From Setaria digitata (Eukaryota; Nematoda; Chromadorea; Rhabditida; Setariidae): a stretch of 64,000 bases of DNA. The notes under the pieces were generated by a model. The model did not search any database. It saw only the letters and a program-made list of their open reading frames with translations, and was not told the origin of the DNA. Shown in pieces: positions 48,113-60,500 of this stretch (positions are counted from its first letter, which is position 1; every line of letters begins with the position of its first letter). A program made the translations under genes and the position numbers. The stretch is taken from assembly GCA_003640385.1 (NCBI GenBank), contig RCAB01000081.1, positions 62,001 to 126,000 on the forward strand, in the 5' to 3' direction.

Positions 48113-51100
48113 TTAGTATGATTTCTTCGCTGGAGGTACATATCCTCGGGGTCGGATGAGCATTTGTACAGCTGAAAGACGTTTTCCATTCCAGTTGAGT
48201 CCAGGATATGTTCCATAAGCTTTATTTAGAGCTGTTAAAACACCTCTTTGTTGGCATCCTTTTCTCCACCATCCTCCCCCACCCTCACATTCTTTCTCCG
48301 AACTGGTCACAAATGGACACAACTGGCCGTGGGCTAACTCATTTACTGCTGAAATAAAAATAATCTGCTAAATCTGTGTACGCATCTATCAGAAAACTAT
48401 CCAAAAATATAGCAAAGCAGCATATGGTTATTTCATAATTAAATTAGGTAAAAATGAAAAAAAAAAAAAACAAACTGCTCATGCCGTTTCCATATATGAT
48501 ATTTCCAATACTTAGTCGATAATCCATTAATTTTTCAAAAACAATAAAATGCGAATATCGAACTAAAATTATCTGACCATTCCTCGCGGTACGTAATCTT
48601 AAAAGTAACTCATTGGAACACTGAGGACGACTGGTCAACTGATGCATACGTTCCAGTCCTGAAATCAACAATTAAATGAAAAATTGTCATATCTAAAAAT
48701 TTAGAGATTTTAATATCTAATGTTGAAATCATTAAACTAAATAATATAATATAAGGTTGCCTTATTTTTGATATCGCTTTATATAGTATGTAAAAATTTG
48801 ACTAATTCATATTTAAATCATTTTCAATTCTGTCTCAGAAATCATATTATAACTCAGAAAGAAGAAAACATTTTTCATAGTTTCAGAGAGGAAGTAAATT
48901 TCTGTTATTAAAATTACACTCAAATATAACGTTGAAACAAACCGATCCAAAAATTTGACTTATCTATACTGAAACCATTTTCATATTCCAATATATTCTT
49001 ATCAAAGCTTAGCGATGTATTAAAGCGTTGCATGATTATCTGAAATGAAGTTATTCGACTCATTAACTGCTCATTTAGCTTCTTTATTATTTGTCTTGTT
49101 ACCTTATTTTACCTTATTTACTATATACTTTGTTCATCACAGTTTATCGGCTGAATAAATAAATTATTCATTGATTGAGTAAAGGTAATTTCCCACTTTA
49201 ACAACTTCTACTGTATGCTCAAGCATAATTTAAAAAATTCTCCGGAAACTGTTTGAGGCAATTATATGTTATACTTTCAGAAACTCACCGTCCAGCCACC
49301 ACCAAGTAAATCCATCTCGCACTGCGCAGTGAAAGGGCATAGATCAGGATTTGAGCAACTCCAGTCATTAAGCCTGAATAGGCCAGACCGAACAGAATGA
49401 TAGCGCTTCTGCAAATCGGCACAGTCGCTGCTGAAGACTGGAGCTGAAAGACTGAAAATGAGTTTAATCTTCCATCTTTGCAAGAGCCCATATTGGTGAA
49501 GATCCTCAGAAGAATTGCTATAAGTGTTATCGAGACTTGAATACAACTATTTTGATCTTTCTCTATGTTATCAGCTAGCTCAGTCTAAGTTTTCTTTTAA
49601 TCACATATAATTACTTCTTGATTCTTAATCACTTAATCAAGATTTAGTTAGTATCTGCTGTATAGAATTAATTTATCGGTTAAGGGATTAAACCGAACTA
49701 TGATTCAATAAGGTCTGTTACTATCATTTTATTTTATAAATTTCTAAAATAAGTGCTTTTACTTTTTCACACATTGTACAAATGTTCTTATTTAAAATTC
49801 AGACTAACCTAATGAAGGAATACACAAGCCAGAAGAAGTACGTGAATATCCAAGTGGGCAATCACAAGTAAACATTCCATTAACCGGATTAAAACTGCAT
49901 TGCTCCGGTTTCTGGCACATTTCACTTCCTGCCATCTCTTTGCAGTATTCTAAACATCAATGAATATTATTCTGGTTATGCAAACCGAAATTAATTAAAC
50001 TATAAAATAAAAAAGACAGAATAAAATTTACAAATATTTCTGGAGTCTTGATTTTTTTCTCAAGTTTAGAGGTAATTCATACATTATTTTATGCTGTTAC
50101 GCTTCTAGCTCTTCTCGAAATCCGCTTTCGATATACATTAAAAAGGTTTTTTATTTCTTTCAATTACTTTCTCTTAAATTGGAAACCACACACTTTCATC
50201 ACTTCCGTCGCTACACTGTTCGATACCATCTAAAACATTAACAACTGATATGCATTCTTGTGAAATAATACATCGAAATTCACCTTCTAAGCATCCTTCC
50301 ATTGGTCCTAAAAATAAATAAATGCAATAATTAATTTGATAATGAGATAGTAGGGAGAGAGATAAGTATCATTAATGAAAGGAATAAATTCGTCAATGAC
50401 TTACACAGAAAAAATTACACGGAGAGAAATGGGAAAAATGATTCGAAATTGTTAATTATTACTTTTAATAGCAGCATCCACATCAAACGGTGATGCTATT
50501 GCTGAGCTTATATTGGTTTCATTACAACCTGGTGACTGGAGGGCACAAAGATCTACAATGAGTTATACTTTTATATCGCTACTTCTTACTGTACTAAATT
50601 CTAATTAAGAAAATCATAATTAACAAATGAACAAAAGACAAAAGAAATGAATGTAATTTCCCAGTGATCCTATTTTATGATCAAAAAATGAGCCAAATTT
50701 TTTTTGTCGCCCGCGTTGGTCATTTTCGTCTAAAAAAAAGGAAAAAATCAAATTAATCTAACAGAAGAGATCTTCATTTTTAAGAAATTTAGACATAATA
50801 ATGATTTCTAGAAAAAAGGAATTTTCCTTCCTTTGTATGATTTAATTATTTTTAAATAGTAATGCAATATTTGTTTACCTTCATCTGATCCATCTGCACA
50901 GTCATCAATACCATCGGCAATCCAATTAGGTAAAACACAGTTGTCCGTTTGCGCACATTTGAAATGCTCAGCTTCCGAACATATATTTCGCCCTATTAAG
51001 GAAAAGACTGGAATTTCATCGTATCAATAATCGATCAATTATATACAGCTAAAGACGCTTTTCCGAAAAAAAAATAAGCGATAAAATTTATTGTCAATAA

Positions 51101-51447
51101 AGAAGGAATAATAAAAGTTATTATCAGTGAAGGATAAACATCTGCGATCCCTGCAACGCATATCACGCTCTTCTAGTTTAACGCATTTGCCACATCCATG
51201 GCTTATTTTTGAATCACATAGTACCGTATTTGCAGGACATTCTGTAAAAACAAAACAAAATATTGATAATGATCAATCATGTGATAAAAATTATCATCAC
51301 TTCAAAATTAAGAATATCAAACAAAACCTTCATCAGCTGCATTTGGGCAATCAGCAAAACAATCCCTAACTGTTGTAAGCGGCATGCATACTCGGGCACC
51401 ATTAGGATCACAGTCGAAGCTGGCCAGACATCGGCCACCAATATGTC
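48113..51447 (-). CDS. Secreted multidomain protein: LDL-receptor A repeats, EGF-like, fibrinogen C-terminal domain; 5' end missing
   Basis: Exons read on the minus strand: 51447-51328, 51241-51140, 50992-50879, 50552-50463, 50307-50194, 49949-49809, 49443-49289, 49039-48943, 48658-48476 and 48348-48113; all but two junctions are phase 1. Domains in order: LDLa-like repeats (CMPLTTVRDCFADCPNAADE; a degenerate one; CVLPNWIADGIDDCADGSDE; CISVVNVLDGIEQCSDGSDE). Next an EGF-like module (CDCPLGYSRTSSGLCIPSL), then a fibrinogen C-terminal domain (DCADLQKRYHSVRSGLFRLN, CEMDLLGGGWT, ENG, GGGGWWRKGCQQRG, GLNWNGK, MLIRPRGY, stop). Calcium-binding D-G-S-D-E ends mark real LDLa repeats. A further candidate exon at about 50729-50640 (DENDQRGRQKK) lacks a convincing donor and is left out. 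The first listed exon starts in mid-protein; the signal peptide exon should lie between 51448 and about 52700 but I cannot find it. Role: extracellular adhesion or matrix, inferred from domains only. Confidence 0.82.
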
Positions 51448-51779
51448 CTGGATATTCTGAAGAACTCGGTACAGTAAATGAAAACAGATACGGTCAATAG
51501 TTTCCTTCATTTCCTTCAACAGTGGGTTCTAATTAATTGGTTGAGAAAGATAATTAATTAATCTTGTCCAATAAGACCTCTCATCTTCCTACATAAGGTT
51601 AATGAATGCTAGAATATCTTCGCTATAAAATAAGTTTTAGTTATTAAATGGTTTCTTCTGTACCTATAAATATATGCAACTAAAGGGAATAATTCAAAAT
51701 TACAATAGAATACCGAAACAAAGAATAACCTGAAATGAGTGGAATATGAGCGAATAGGTACCGAAAGATTGCGAATAAC
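51448..51779. other. Region upstream of the first recognised exon of the LDLa/fibrinogen-C gene
   Basis: About 330 bp of AT-rich DNA with no convincing exon. It may be the 5' intron of the minus-strand gene. Confidence 0.4.
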
Positions 51780-52680
51780 AGAGAGAGAAGAGTGAAATAT
51801 GTTTGCATTGGACATCACCCCCGTTGGCCACACTCCAGTACTTTGGCTGCCTCCGTTGGCTACTCTCAAGTACTTCTTTGGCCTGTGTAGAGCACTTTGG
51901 CAGATGGAGTAAAAGAGAGCAGTCTGTGCTGGTGACAGTGCGCACCCAGTGATGACTGGTGACGTGGTAGTAGGCTGGTTCTGGTTCATCAGTTACTGCT
52001 CGTTAATTAATCATGTCTCGCCCCGAGATATCCGGTTTCTCCAGCACAACTATTGTGAAGCTGCGCGGATTAAATTACAAATTCACCTCCATCACATGTG
52101 TCCTTTAGACTGCTAACTTTCAGTGTTATTTCACCGCTTATTGCACCCTCGGGAAGATTCACTACTACTTGTCACACTTGGAATCACTGCCACAGTTTGC
52201 ATTGTCCAGAGCTTTAAAATCCCTCTGCTTCCGTTACCTGTTCGGTGTTCCCCTGAAACCTGATTCCGCTTACGGTGGCATCTGTGTTCTATGTTCTATC
52301 TACCAGGGGCGGTCCGATGTCGCGGAGTGCATTCCTGTGGTGACAATCTCTTTCCCGCAACTGGTACTCAGACGGATGGACTGTCGGTGTTCTTGGCCAG
52401 AAGACAGGCCTCGGTTGGCATCAGCATATCTACATACAACTGACTATCCAATACGGCATCTACAAGGTTCAGCACCAATTCACACGCGCTGTACTTGGTT
52501 TGTTGGTTTATTATTTGATGGCGAGGAGGGATGTCGTCCGAAGATGGGAGATAAGCCTGAGATCACTTGCGTTTGTTGAGGTGAGGCTAACTCCAAGACA
52601 AGAGGACCATGTTGAGGATTAGGCTAACTAACTTCAGGAAAGAGGGAGGGACTTTCTTCTGGAGACATCATTGAGTTAAC
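51780..52680. other. Base-composition island of unknown origin, possibly mobile-element derived
   Basis: About 900 bp have far more G and C than the flanks, with a sharp change at both sides. Open frames exist on both strands: 52169-52579 plus (136 codons), 51609-51989 minus (126 codons). None resembles a family I know and each is interrupted in other frames. Short internal near-repeats occur: CGTTGGC...AGTACTT at about 51827-51875, and TGTTGAGGNNAGGCTAACTNC at about 52575 and 52612. This fits a decayed mobile-element fragment or LTR, or sequence from elsewhere. No terminal inverted repeats or target-site duplications were found by eye. Confidence 0.45.
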
Positions 52681-52801
52681 TTTGTTACATACAGTTATAA
52701 TAAAACTTTTATGGCTAAAAGTGTCGGAGTTTGTTGTTCTATTGTTGTTTGCTTCATTTTTCAGTTGCACTAATGTGAAAAGTTTCTCTGCAAATGGAAG
52801 A

Positions 52802-54468
52802 ATGGCGCAAATTTTCAGTGGATCAACCCGAGGTTTCGCCTCTCATTTCTATCTCTTAACACCTTTAAATAATGGCAGATAATAATTAAATGAAATCCTC
52901 GAATTTTTTTCAAGTTCTTTTCAGGTGCTTTTGATAGTATTGAAGCAGTTCTGATGGCTGTGAATTCCATGGCGGATATGTTGAATGCTATCCATCATGG
53001 AATTTTTAGCTCCTTGCAAGCTGTATTTAATGCACTGGATGAATTTGCGAAGTTGAAAACACGGGTTTGTGATGGTGACATGATTAACTTTTCATTAAAA
53101 AATTTTTTTCTTTAGATAGATTTTGTCTCGGTTGTTTCTAAAAGACTTCTGTCAATAAATTAGTCTTTTTTAACTTTTTTTTTTCAACTCTTTATACTGT
53201 TTCAAAGTGTTAGACGCTCTGATACTAAGACCTGCGCTGCACAACATCTGTACGATAATTTTAAAAATCTTAGATACATTGTTTGGTGGCTTCAGCAGCA
53301 CTGCTGAAATGGCTACGGTATATATGGCGACTTATGTTGAAGTGTTTGAGGTTGCAACACAACGGTGACAATAGGCTAGAAGAATTGTGGATGGGAGTTC
53401 GAAAAAATTCAGGTATTCAGATTGTGTTTTCATATGTTTCCAGTGATTTTGTAAGATGGTCAAGCTTCTTTAACCTGATCATCGAAAAAAAAGATAAATT
53501 TTGTTATTTCATGTTCGAATTTTTAATTGAGTCTGCATTGCCATCTCATGGCTTTGCTTTTCCTCCTTAACTCATATGAAAGTTCCTGCGATTTATCAAA
53601 AAAAAAAAATTGCAGTAGGAGTAAAGTCAGATGCACTCATAACGCAACAAACTCCTGCCCAATTAGTTTCACCAGTCCCATTACGTTGGTTAGCGTCATT
53701 GACGTTCTGGTTAATCGCAGTAGGTGTGCCTTATTTGATGTGTCATTCATTTGGGGGAACGGTGGATGAGTCAATGAAGTGGACAACAGGTCAAAATGGT
53801 TATTACGAAGCATTGGTAAATGTTTTAGAATTGGTAGTTGATAAGGTATTCTCTCCAGTTGTTGCAGTGCTATATCACATCATTTAATAAGAAGGTGGTT
53901 AATTTTCAGGCGACGGAAGATCATGATGTTGAAGAAGACGGTAAAATATCATTTAAACGTAATGATATTTTGCGTATTGCTCCTAAAGAATACCAACCGC
54001 GAAAACTTGGTTATATTTTGGCCTGGTAAGTTTTTTTTTTGGAAGTTATAGAAACCATCCGTAAAAGTTTAGTTCTCTTTCAATTAATTCCATTTTCTGC
54101 TAATTTCGTTCTCAGAACTGCTTTTATTGATAACATTACTATTTAAGTTTTTTTTTTTTTTTTTGATACGATTGAAAAAGTGAATCTTATTTGAAGCTTC
54201 ACACCCTAATGTAACTGTTCCGATAGAATTTTTTTACTATATTTGGAAGTGAAACTTTTACAATCATTCGTAAGGTATGCTTTAAAGTAATATACTGCAC
54301 TACCGTACTTTTTTCAGTTCAAGAGATGGTAAAAGAGTAGGTTTGGTACCAATTAAGAAAGTTCGGTTGACAAAAAAGGTTACAGAAACACCGTCTGTAT
54401 TTACTGGACAAGATGCTGTTCAGAAGTTTGACGACACATACGCATTTGAAAGTAATTTGTCTGATTAA
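52802..54468 (+). CDS. prx-13: Peroxin-13 (PEX13), peroxisomal membrane docking factor
   Basis: PEX13 is part of the docking complex that brings PEX5 and cargo to the peroxisome membrane. The exons are 52802-52832 (upstream coding edge uncertain; an acceptor ends at 52764), 52925-53064, 53274-53412, 53616-53815, 53910-54025 and 54318-54468, giving 258 residues from this ATG. Landmarks in human order: STRGAFDSIEAVLMAVNSMA, RIHCLVASAALLKWLRYIW, ELWMGVRKNS, a membrane segment (ASLTFWLIAVGVPYLM), and a C-terminal SH3 domain (about 166-230: GKISFKRNDILRIAPKEYQP and KRVGLVPIKKVRL). The exon-4 donor at 53815 (TTG|GTAAAT) was preferred over one 30 bases later because it keeps the SH3 spacing. The Gly/Tyr/Pro-rich N-terminal region of about 110-130 residues seen in other PEX13 proteins is absent; the gene begins just after the composition island, so the 5' end is probably incomplete or displaced. 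Confidence 0.9.
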
Positions 54469-55557
54469 GGCCAGTTTTATAAGTGCGTTGTTCTGAAAAC
54501 CCTGCTTTATGTCGTTATATTTTTCTCACCCTTATGTCTTTATTTTATTTTATTTTTTTTTTTTTTTTCACACTGTAAGACGTAATTCACTTTGTTCATT
54601 TTACTCCTTAAATTCCAAAATTTCAGAAGTTAAGTTCCTGTGAACCTTACATTCATCTTGCTTTTCTCTTATGCTTATTAATCATTTATATGAAGTGATT
54701 TTCGAAATTACGCCTCCTTAATTGACTTTATTTATTATTTCTTGGTCTTCTAGTTCGTTCAGATTTTGGCAAGGTGAGTCCAATTATTTTATCAATTTAA
54801 GTTAATACCTAATTTATAAACATTATAACCCGTTGTACTTCATCTACTTATTCTTCTGAATTTTTAAGCCGGTAGTTTTAGCGTTTAATGTTGTGTATTC
54901 CGTATATATCTATCCTTATCCTGATCATAGCTCATTGCATTATCTATAGAAACCATTTTTTTTTTTTTTTGAAATGTTTTTCTTTCCTCGTAGATTCCTG
55001 TAGAGGCTTTGAGTATTGTAACTCAAAAAGTAACTGTAATTTTCTCTTGAAATAAAGAGAAATACCTTCCTGGTGGTGGTATCTCAGATTCTAAATCTTC
55101 GTACCCATAATTCTGGAGTCATAAATGAAGATAAGGAAATTTTTGAGGGAGATAATAAAATTGTACAGATACGAACAAACGTAATAATTTAAGTAAGTGG
55201 ATCCATTATGTATATTTATATATATATATATTATAAACTCAAAAGAAACATTTTATACATATATACGTTCAAAAAGGAAAAGATGAATTTCAAATAGCGA
55301 ACAAAGCTCTCCTATAGAAGCATATTTCAATATATACATATATTTTCCAGAAATGACGTTCCTTCTAGCTCATTCATATTTTCCCTTGTTTGTAGTAAGC
55401 TTTGAAATAAATTGGAAAGAGCCAAGAACGAGATGGAATAAGCATCAGCAGTGAAGAAGAAAAGAAGCGCAATATGTATGAGATCAGGTGTAATAAAGGA
55501 TGCAATATAGTAGAGCGAAGAACAAAACGAAAAAACGTTGCTGCCAAATTTGTCAAT
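54469..55557. other. Convergent 3' interval prx-13 / homeobox gene
   Basis: 1.1 kb with no supportable gene. It includes T-rich homopolymers and a TA microsatellite at about 55211-55232. Confidence 0.55.
55211..55232. repeat. TA microsatellite
   Basis: A short TATATATA tract lies in the 3' interval between prx-13 and the homeobox gene. Confidence 0.8.
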
Positions 55558-57546
55558 TTACATATGGTTAAATGTTTTGGAACATAATTGCTGGATCATT
55601 GCAGTGTTATTTTCATTAACTTCAGGTGATGAACCGGGTGGTGACGATGTGTTTGAATTGCTATGCCTGTAATTGATGAGAAAGTTAAGCAATATTCTAT
55701 TTTTGAAATTATTGAATCAAAACATTCTTCCTAGCAGTACTACCTTTTTTTCGCTCCCCTTCCCGCGATGTATCGCGGACGGCCGTATGAAACACAAATT
55801 AAATTATAACCACTCTACGATTCATGTTTTCAGTGCAAGATTGAACTGAAATCATAGATTTTCATATTTTCAATCGTGATCTTTTTAATTCATAAAACTG
55901 TAAGTTATTGAAAATATAAATTGTGTTAAACTACATGTAAAAATATAATTTAATAATATATGAAATAATAAAAGTGAGGAAAATCTGAAAGGTTGAAATG
56001 AACCTTAACAATATGGCATTTTTATCGTTGCGTTTGTCTTTGGCTCGACGGTTCTGAAACCATGTTTTCACCTGACTTTCATTTAGGCCTAACGATCGAG
56101 CGATTAGTAGTCGTCTGCTTCGCGGCATATATTGGTCTGTGAGGTATTCCTGAAGAAATCAAAATGAGAAGAGAGTGAATGAAATCTTCGAGATTCCTTA
56201 CTTCAATCGAATTTCTCTCGTTTTTTTCCAAAAATGAAATGAACTACAAAGTGAGGTTGAATTAGAGGGGTTTTTTTCCTTCAATTTTAAAGTAATCTTA
56301 ATTACTCAAGAAATATTGTTAGATGATTACCTTATCTCCCTCTTAAACTCACATCTTTCCTATTTCATTAGCATTCAGCTGGGCTATTCTAAAAGAACAA
56401 TTTCAACTGTTATCTTTCTTGCCCTAGACAACTACTGCTAAGTAGGGTGATAGTGAAATTGATAAGGAAAAACCTTTTCCAGCGTATCTGCTTGTACAGA
56501 TGTGAAGGTTGTTCGTTGTCGTCGCCTTGCTGTTGCAGTAGCAACATTTACACTTCCCGTTGATTTATCAAGACCTGTTGTTACGCACGTTGTATCATCG
56601 TTACTACAATCAGAAGAAGTAAATTTTTTTTATGCAGTACTTTTCGTCCAAAAATTTTAGTAAAATTTTTAGACGAAAAAATGCTGAATGATAGTTGTTG
56701 AATGCTGTAGAAAGAGGAAAGTGAAAAATCATGAGGAATAGTGATTATGACTGGTGATATTTTAAATTGACGCAATAAAAAATCCAATCGAAAAAGTTGG
56801 CAAAAAGAAAATTACTAGTGATGAAATGTTAAATTACTCATTTAAAAATGAGCTATGATTTGAACCAATCAAAAAAAAAAAAAAAAGAAATTACGATGTA
56901 TAACTGTTGCTGCTGTTTAAAAAGTGCGTCATAATCTCTAAACAAACTCTTAATTCTCAAAAAAAAAAAAAAAAAATTTTGAAAGTAAGTCGCAATCACA
57001 TGTATTTCATTTTTCATCAATTCTTCCACTTTTACCATCTGTTACTTTAGTCATTCAATTTCTCTCTTCTCCCTAAAGGCCATTTTTTTCTCTCAGTAAT
57101 TTAAAATACAATTAAAGTGGTTCCAATGATATGACAGATGTCACTTTCATTTGGCAAATCAAAGATGTGCGATAGTCTGTGTTGCAATTGAATGACAGGT
57201 GTTCACTATTAAACAATTTAAAAATGTATGGTATTTTATCGGAGAAATTAATCTCTAAAACTTCTGGAGAAAATGCCTTGATGAAACAGTTTCTCTCACT
57301 ACATATATAATTTACCATTAATTACAGCGTAGTTCGTTACCAAGTCAATATTGATGAAAATATCAATGATAAAAACTCCTGGATTTCTCAAACTTCATTT
57401 TGATTAATTATAATTATCTGCAATATGATGGTAGCGATTTATCAATTCACTGACCTTGCCGTATTATCGATCGCCTGATTAGCGAGTCGAAAGTACGGTT
57501 TAAATGCTGAAAATGATGGATGACCAATTGTTATTGACGCTGCCAT
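55558..57546 (-). CDS. Homeodomain transcription factor, rough-like (ANTP class)
   Basis: The exons on the minus strand are 57546-57455, 56603-56474, 56149-56004 and 55666-55558, giving 158 residues with phases 2, 0, 2. The homeodomain covers about residues 57-116. Helix 1 is reached after RRRQRTTFTSVQADTLEKEY; YMPRSRRLLIARSLGLNESQ forms helix 2 and the turn; VKTWFQNRRAKDKR is the recognition helix with Gln50 and Asn51. The RRQRTTF start, the Y-x-x-RSRR motif and the NRRAKDKR end match Drosophila Rough better than any C. elegans homeodomain I recall; even-skipped (NRRMKDKR) is the nearest alternative. Thr at position 47 (usually Ile or Val) is unusual. The N-terminus (TIGHPSFSAFKPYFRL) may be a short repression or interaction motif. 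The tail is Ser/Pro/Asn-rich. The domain is split by an intron after LEK. The protein is small but looks complete. The nucleus is the expected location. Confidence 0.85.
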
Positions 57547-60500
57547 CAATATTCCTGTTACTTCACCGAACAGTAGCTATTTAGTATGTAAAGGCTTTTA
57601 ATTAACTGTATCCTTAAACGATTGCAAAATCAAATCACCAGAAATAATTATCGCTTTCATTTATTATTCTCGCAGCCATGTGGTGGAAGTGCAAGATGAG
57701 ATAAGTAATCAATTACCTAACACTGATAACATTTACATAATTATCAATTTTCAACGGGATTGGCACTAGTAAAGTTCGAGTAGATTGGAGAAAAGAAAGC
57801 AATGCTTAATAATTCTGCATGATCAATTCCGATGGATCATTCATTCACAAGACTGTCGAGCATTACTGGTATCTACTTGCTCTTGACACGCTTTTACAAA
57901 TCACCATTACTGGAAGGAAATTAAGCTGAATTTGAAATTCACCCTGTAATGATCGATCTTATCATTTTGCATTGCCAACACTAACATTCCAAAAAAGAAT
58001 TTGCAAGCAAAGTGATTGACAAAGGAATTTTTCAAAATTGGAAATAACATTGCTTATGGAAAATTTTTGACTCATCAAATAATTTGACTTCTACATGAAA
58101 CAGAAAATCGAACAGCAAGTGGAGCGGAGTGCTTGTCTTTATGCTAAAGAAAAAAACCTTGGAAATATGACTTTTGTTAGACTAATTTGCTAAATTAAAA
58201 AGAAAAAGCAAGGACTAATAATTTTTATTTCTCCATACAAAATTGTGTAATATTCTAAACGAAAATGATGAATCTGTTACTCTATTAAATGAAATTTTTG
58301 CTTTTTGTCTTTAACTTCTAGCTGATATAATATTAAAATCGAACTACTTCCTAATATAATACCTAGTACCAAGAAATAACTTTTCCCAAGTAACTTAGAT
58401 AATGTTGAGAACTAACTTGCGGAAGACTTATAAGATTGGATTATTCGTATAATAATGGTTGAAATACAATGCAGTCTAAATTTTACCTTTTTTTTTTTTT
58501 GAATTTGAGGATGTTTAAGCTTGATGTTGAATTATTTGGCACTTTTGATACTGAACTCTTTGGCCATTTCATTGAAGAACCACATTTATTGGCTGTGTTA
58601 GCACTGGTACTACTGATACTAATGGCATAATTAAATTCAGAAATCAATTCTCGGCAAAGTAAATTAGGAAAAGCAACGAAAAGATGTAATAGTACCAAAA
58701 AATTTTTCATCTTCCATTTCATTAATACTACAACAATAATGCTATTTCAATCTCAGAAACTATTATCTTATTAAATAACTTACCGCAGAAAATTACTCAT
58801 TATTTTAGTAATTATTTATAGAAACCAGAAACTAATTAATTAGTTCTATTTATGGAAACTATAAATGGGCAATGGGTGCATTTCTAATTGATGATGAAAG
58901 TGAAAAGATCGGGAGGAGAAAGTGGCATAGAAGAGATGAGAGGAGATGACTTTAAATTCAAATAAACCCATTTAATGAGGAAGATCGACTAAGAATATAG
59001 GAAAACGAGTAGCGCTGAGGCGCTATTATGGGGTGATTGCAATATGCACAAAATGAATTACCGAAAAAGATATCGAAATACTTTAATAGCTTTAGGTGAG
59101 CAATCATTAAAGCACACTAATAATTAAATTCATAGACTCTTTTTTTTTTTCTGGTAATTATAACCAAGTTCTGTCTTCCCTATGATAATCTAAGAGAACT
59201 TGTAATTTTTATGAGGGAAAAGTATAAGCAGGCAAACTAGTATTGAGAAGCAGTTGTCGATGAAGTTATCATCAGAAAATTACCAGTGATAAAGTAGGCA
59301 ATTCTTTCACAGCAACGAAAGTAACAAAATGAAAACATGTTAAGAATGAATACTGAAGTAAGTAACAATTGACAAATCAATCATTTTAAATAGCAAAAAA
59401 AAAAAAAACTGAATGCCCGCTATTTCAGCATTTCAACAAAATGACGCAGCTAAAGTCGCAAAATGTCTACAAAACGAATGCCAAAACTGCAATTTATTCA
59501 TTCATTTTCCGCAAGTTATTTCCATCTCCATCTCAGCGATATTCTCACAATTTATTAATTAAGCAAGTATAATTTTGGAAGACGAATGGACTAATGTTTT
59601 AGCAATAGCAATAGTCGATAAAGGAATTATTTTAACAATTAATTCCAAAGTTTGAAAACTGTTACAGCTAGTGGATGAAAGATTCTGAAAGACTATCTTA
59701 TCGTTGTCAATATAATTCACTTCTAAGAATCAAATTTTTTAACAGTTGACTTCAATTTCTTTTAATCACTTAAACTTTTTAGAGCATTTAGTCCAGCAGA
59801 TAAGTAATTTTACTTATTTTTAGTATTCGAAAATGAGCAATGATAATGATGCATCGAACAGTATGCAGAAGGAAGAAATGAAAAACAGATATTTAATTTT
59901 TTAAGCAGAAGCCACTGTGGAATAATTTTTTGCAGAAGAAATATCCTAGACGAATTTTGCTATAATGATTCTACAGATGGAAGGAAGAAGAAAACAATTC
60001 TTTACTTTTATCATCTGAAATGAATTGAGCTAATAATGAATTGAACTCTTGAAACTTTTTTAAAATTCAAACCGATAGAACCGATAAAACATTAATCGCC
60101 ATCTCTTTCCTACTAATTTCACACTTTCATCGAATAACTCATACCTCTTGGGAAGGATATTCTCCATTTTCATAAAAATAAAATGCATCAGTTAAGTTCT
60201 ATTTTCTTTTAAAATAGTTTCACCTAGAAGTGTTGAAAATGAAAAACTACTACGAAATATTACAGAAATGAAGGATAGATTATTCATAGTTAAAGTTCTT
60301 GATCAAGCAAAAATTTCTTAGTCCAATCATTTTAAATTAAAGTATACCTCTAGTTAAGATTGTTACTCTCATACCATTACAGCCCATGTTCTAAATTTAA
60401 TTACAATGAACCTGTAATACAAATTTCTTGATTTTAATTATAGTTAACTTGTAACATGTGTTTTTTAATTTTAGTTCCCCAACACTATAATTCCGTTTTT

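Noticed and set aside
50640..50729. Extra exon (DENDQRGRQKK) in the LDLa/fibrinogen-C gene
   Set aside because: Good acceptor but no convincing donor, while the flanking exons join directly in phase with a natural sequence (SDE-DLC).
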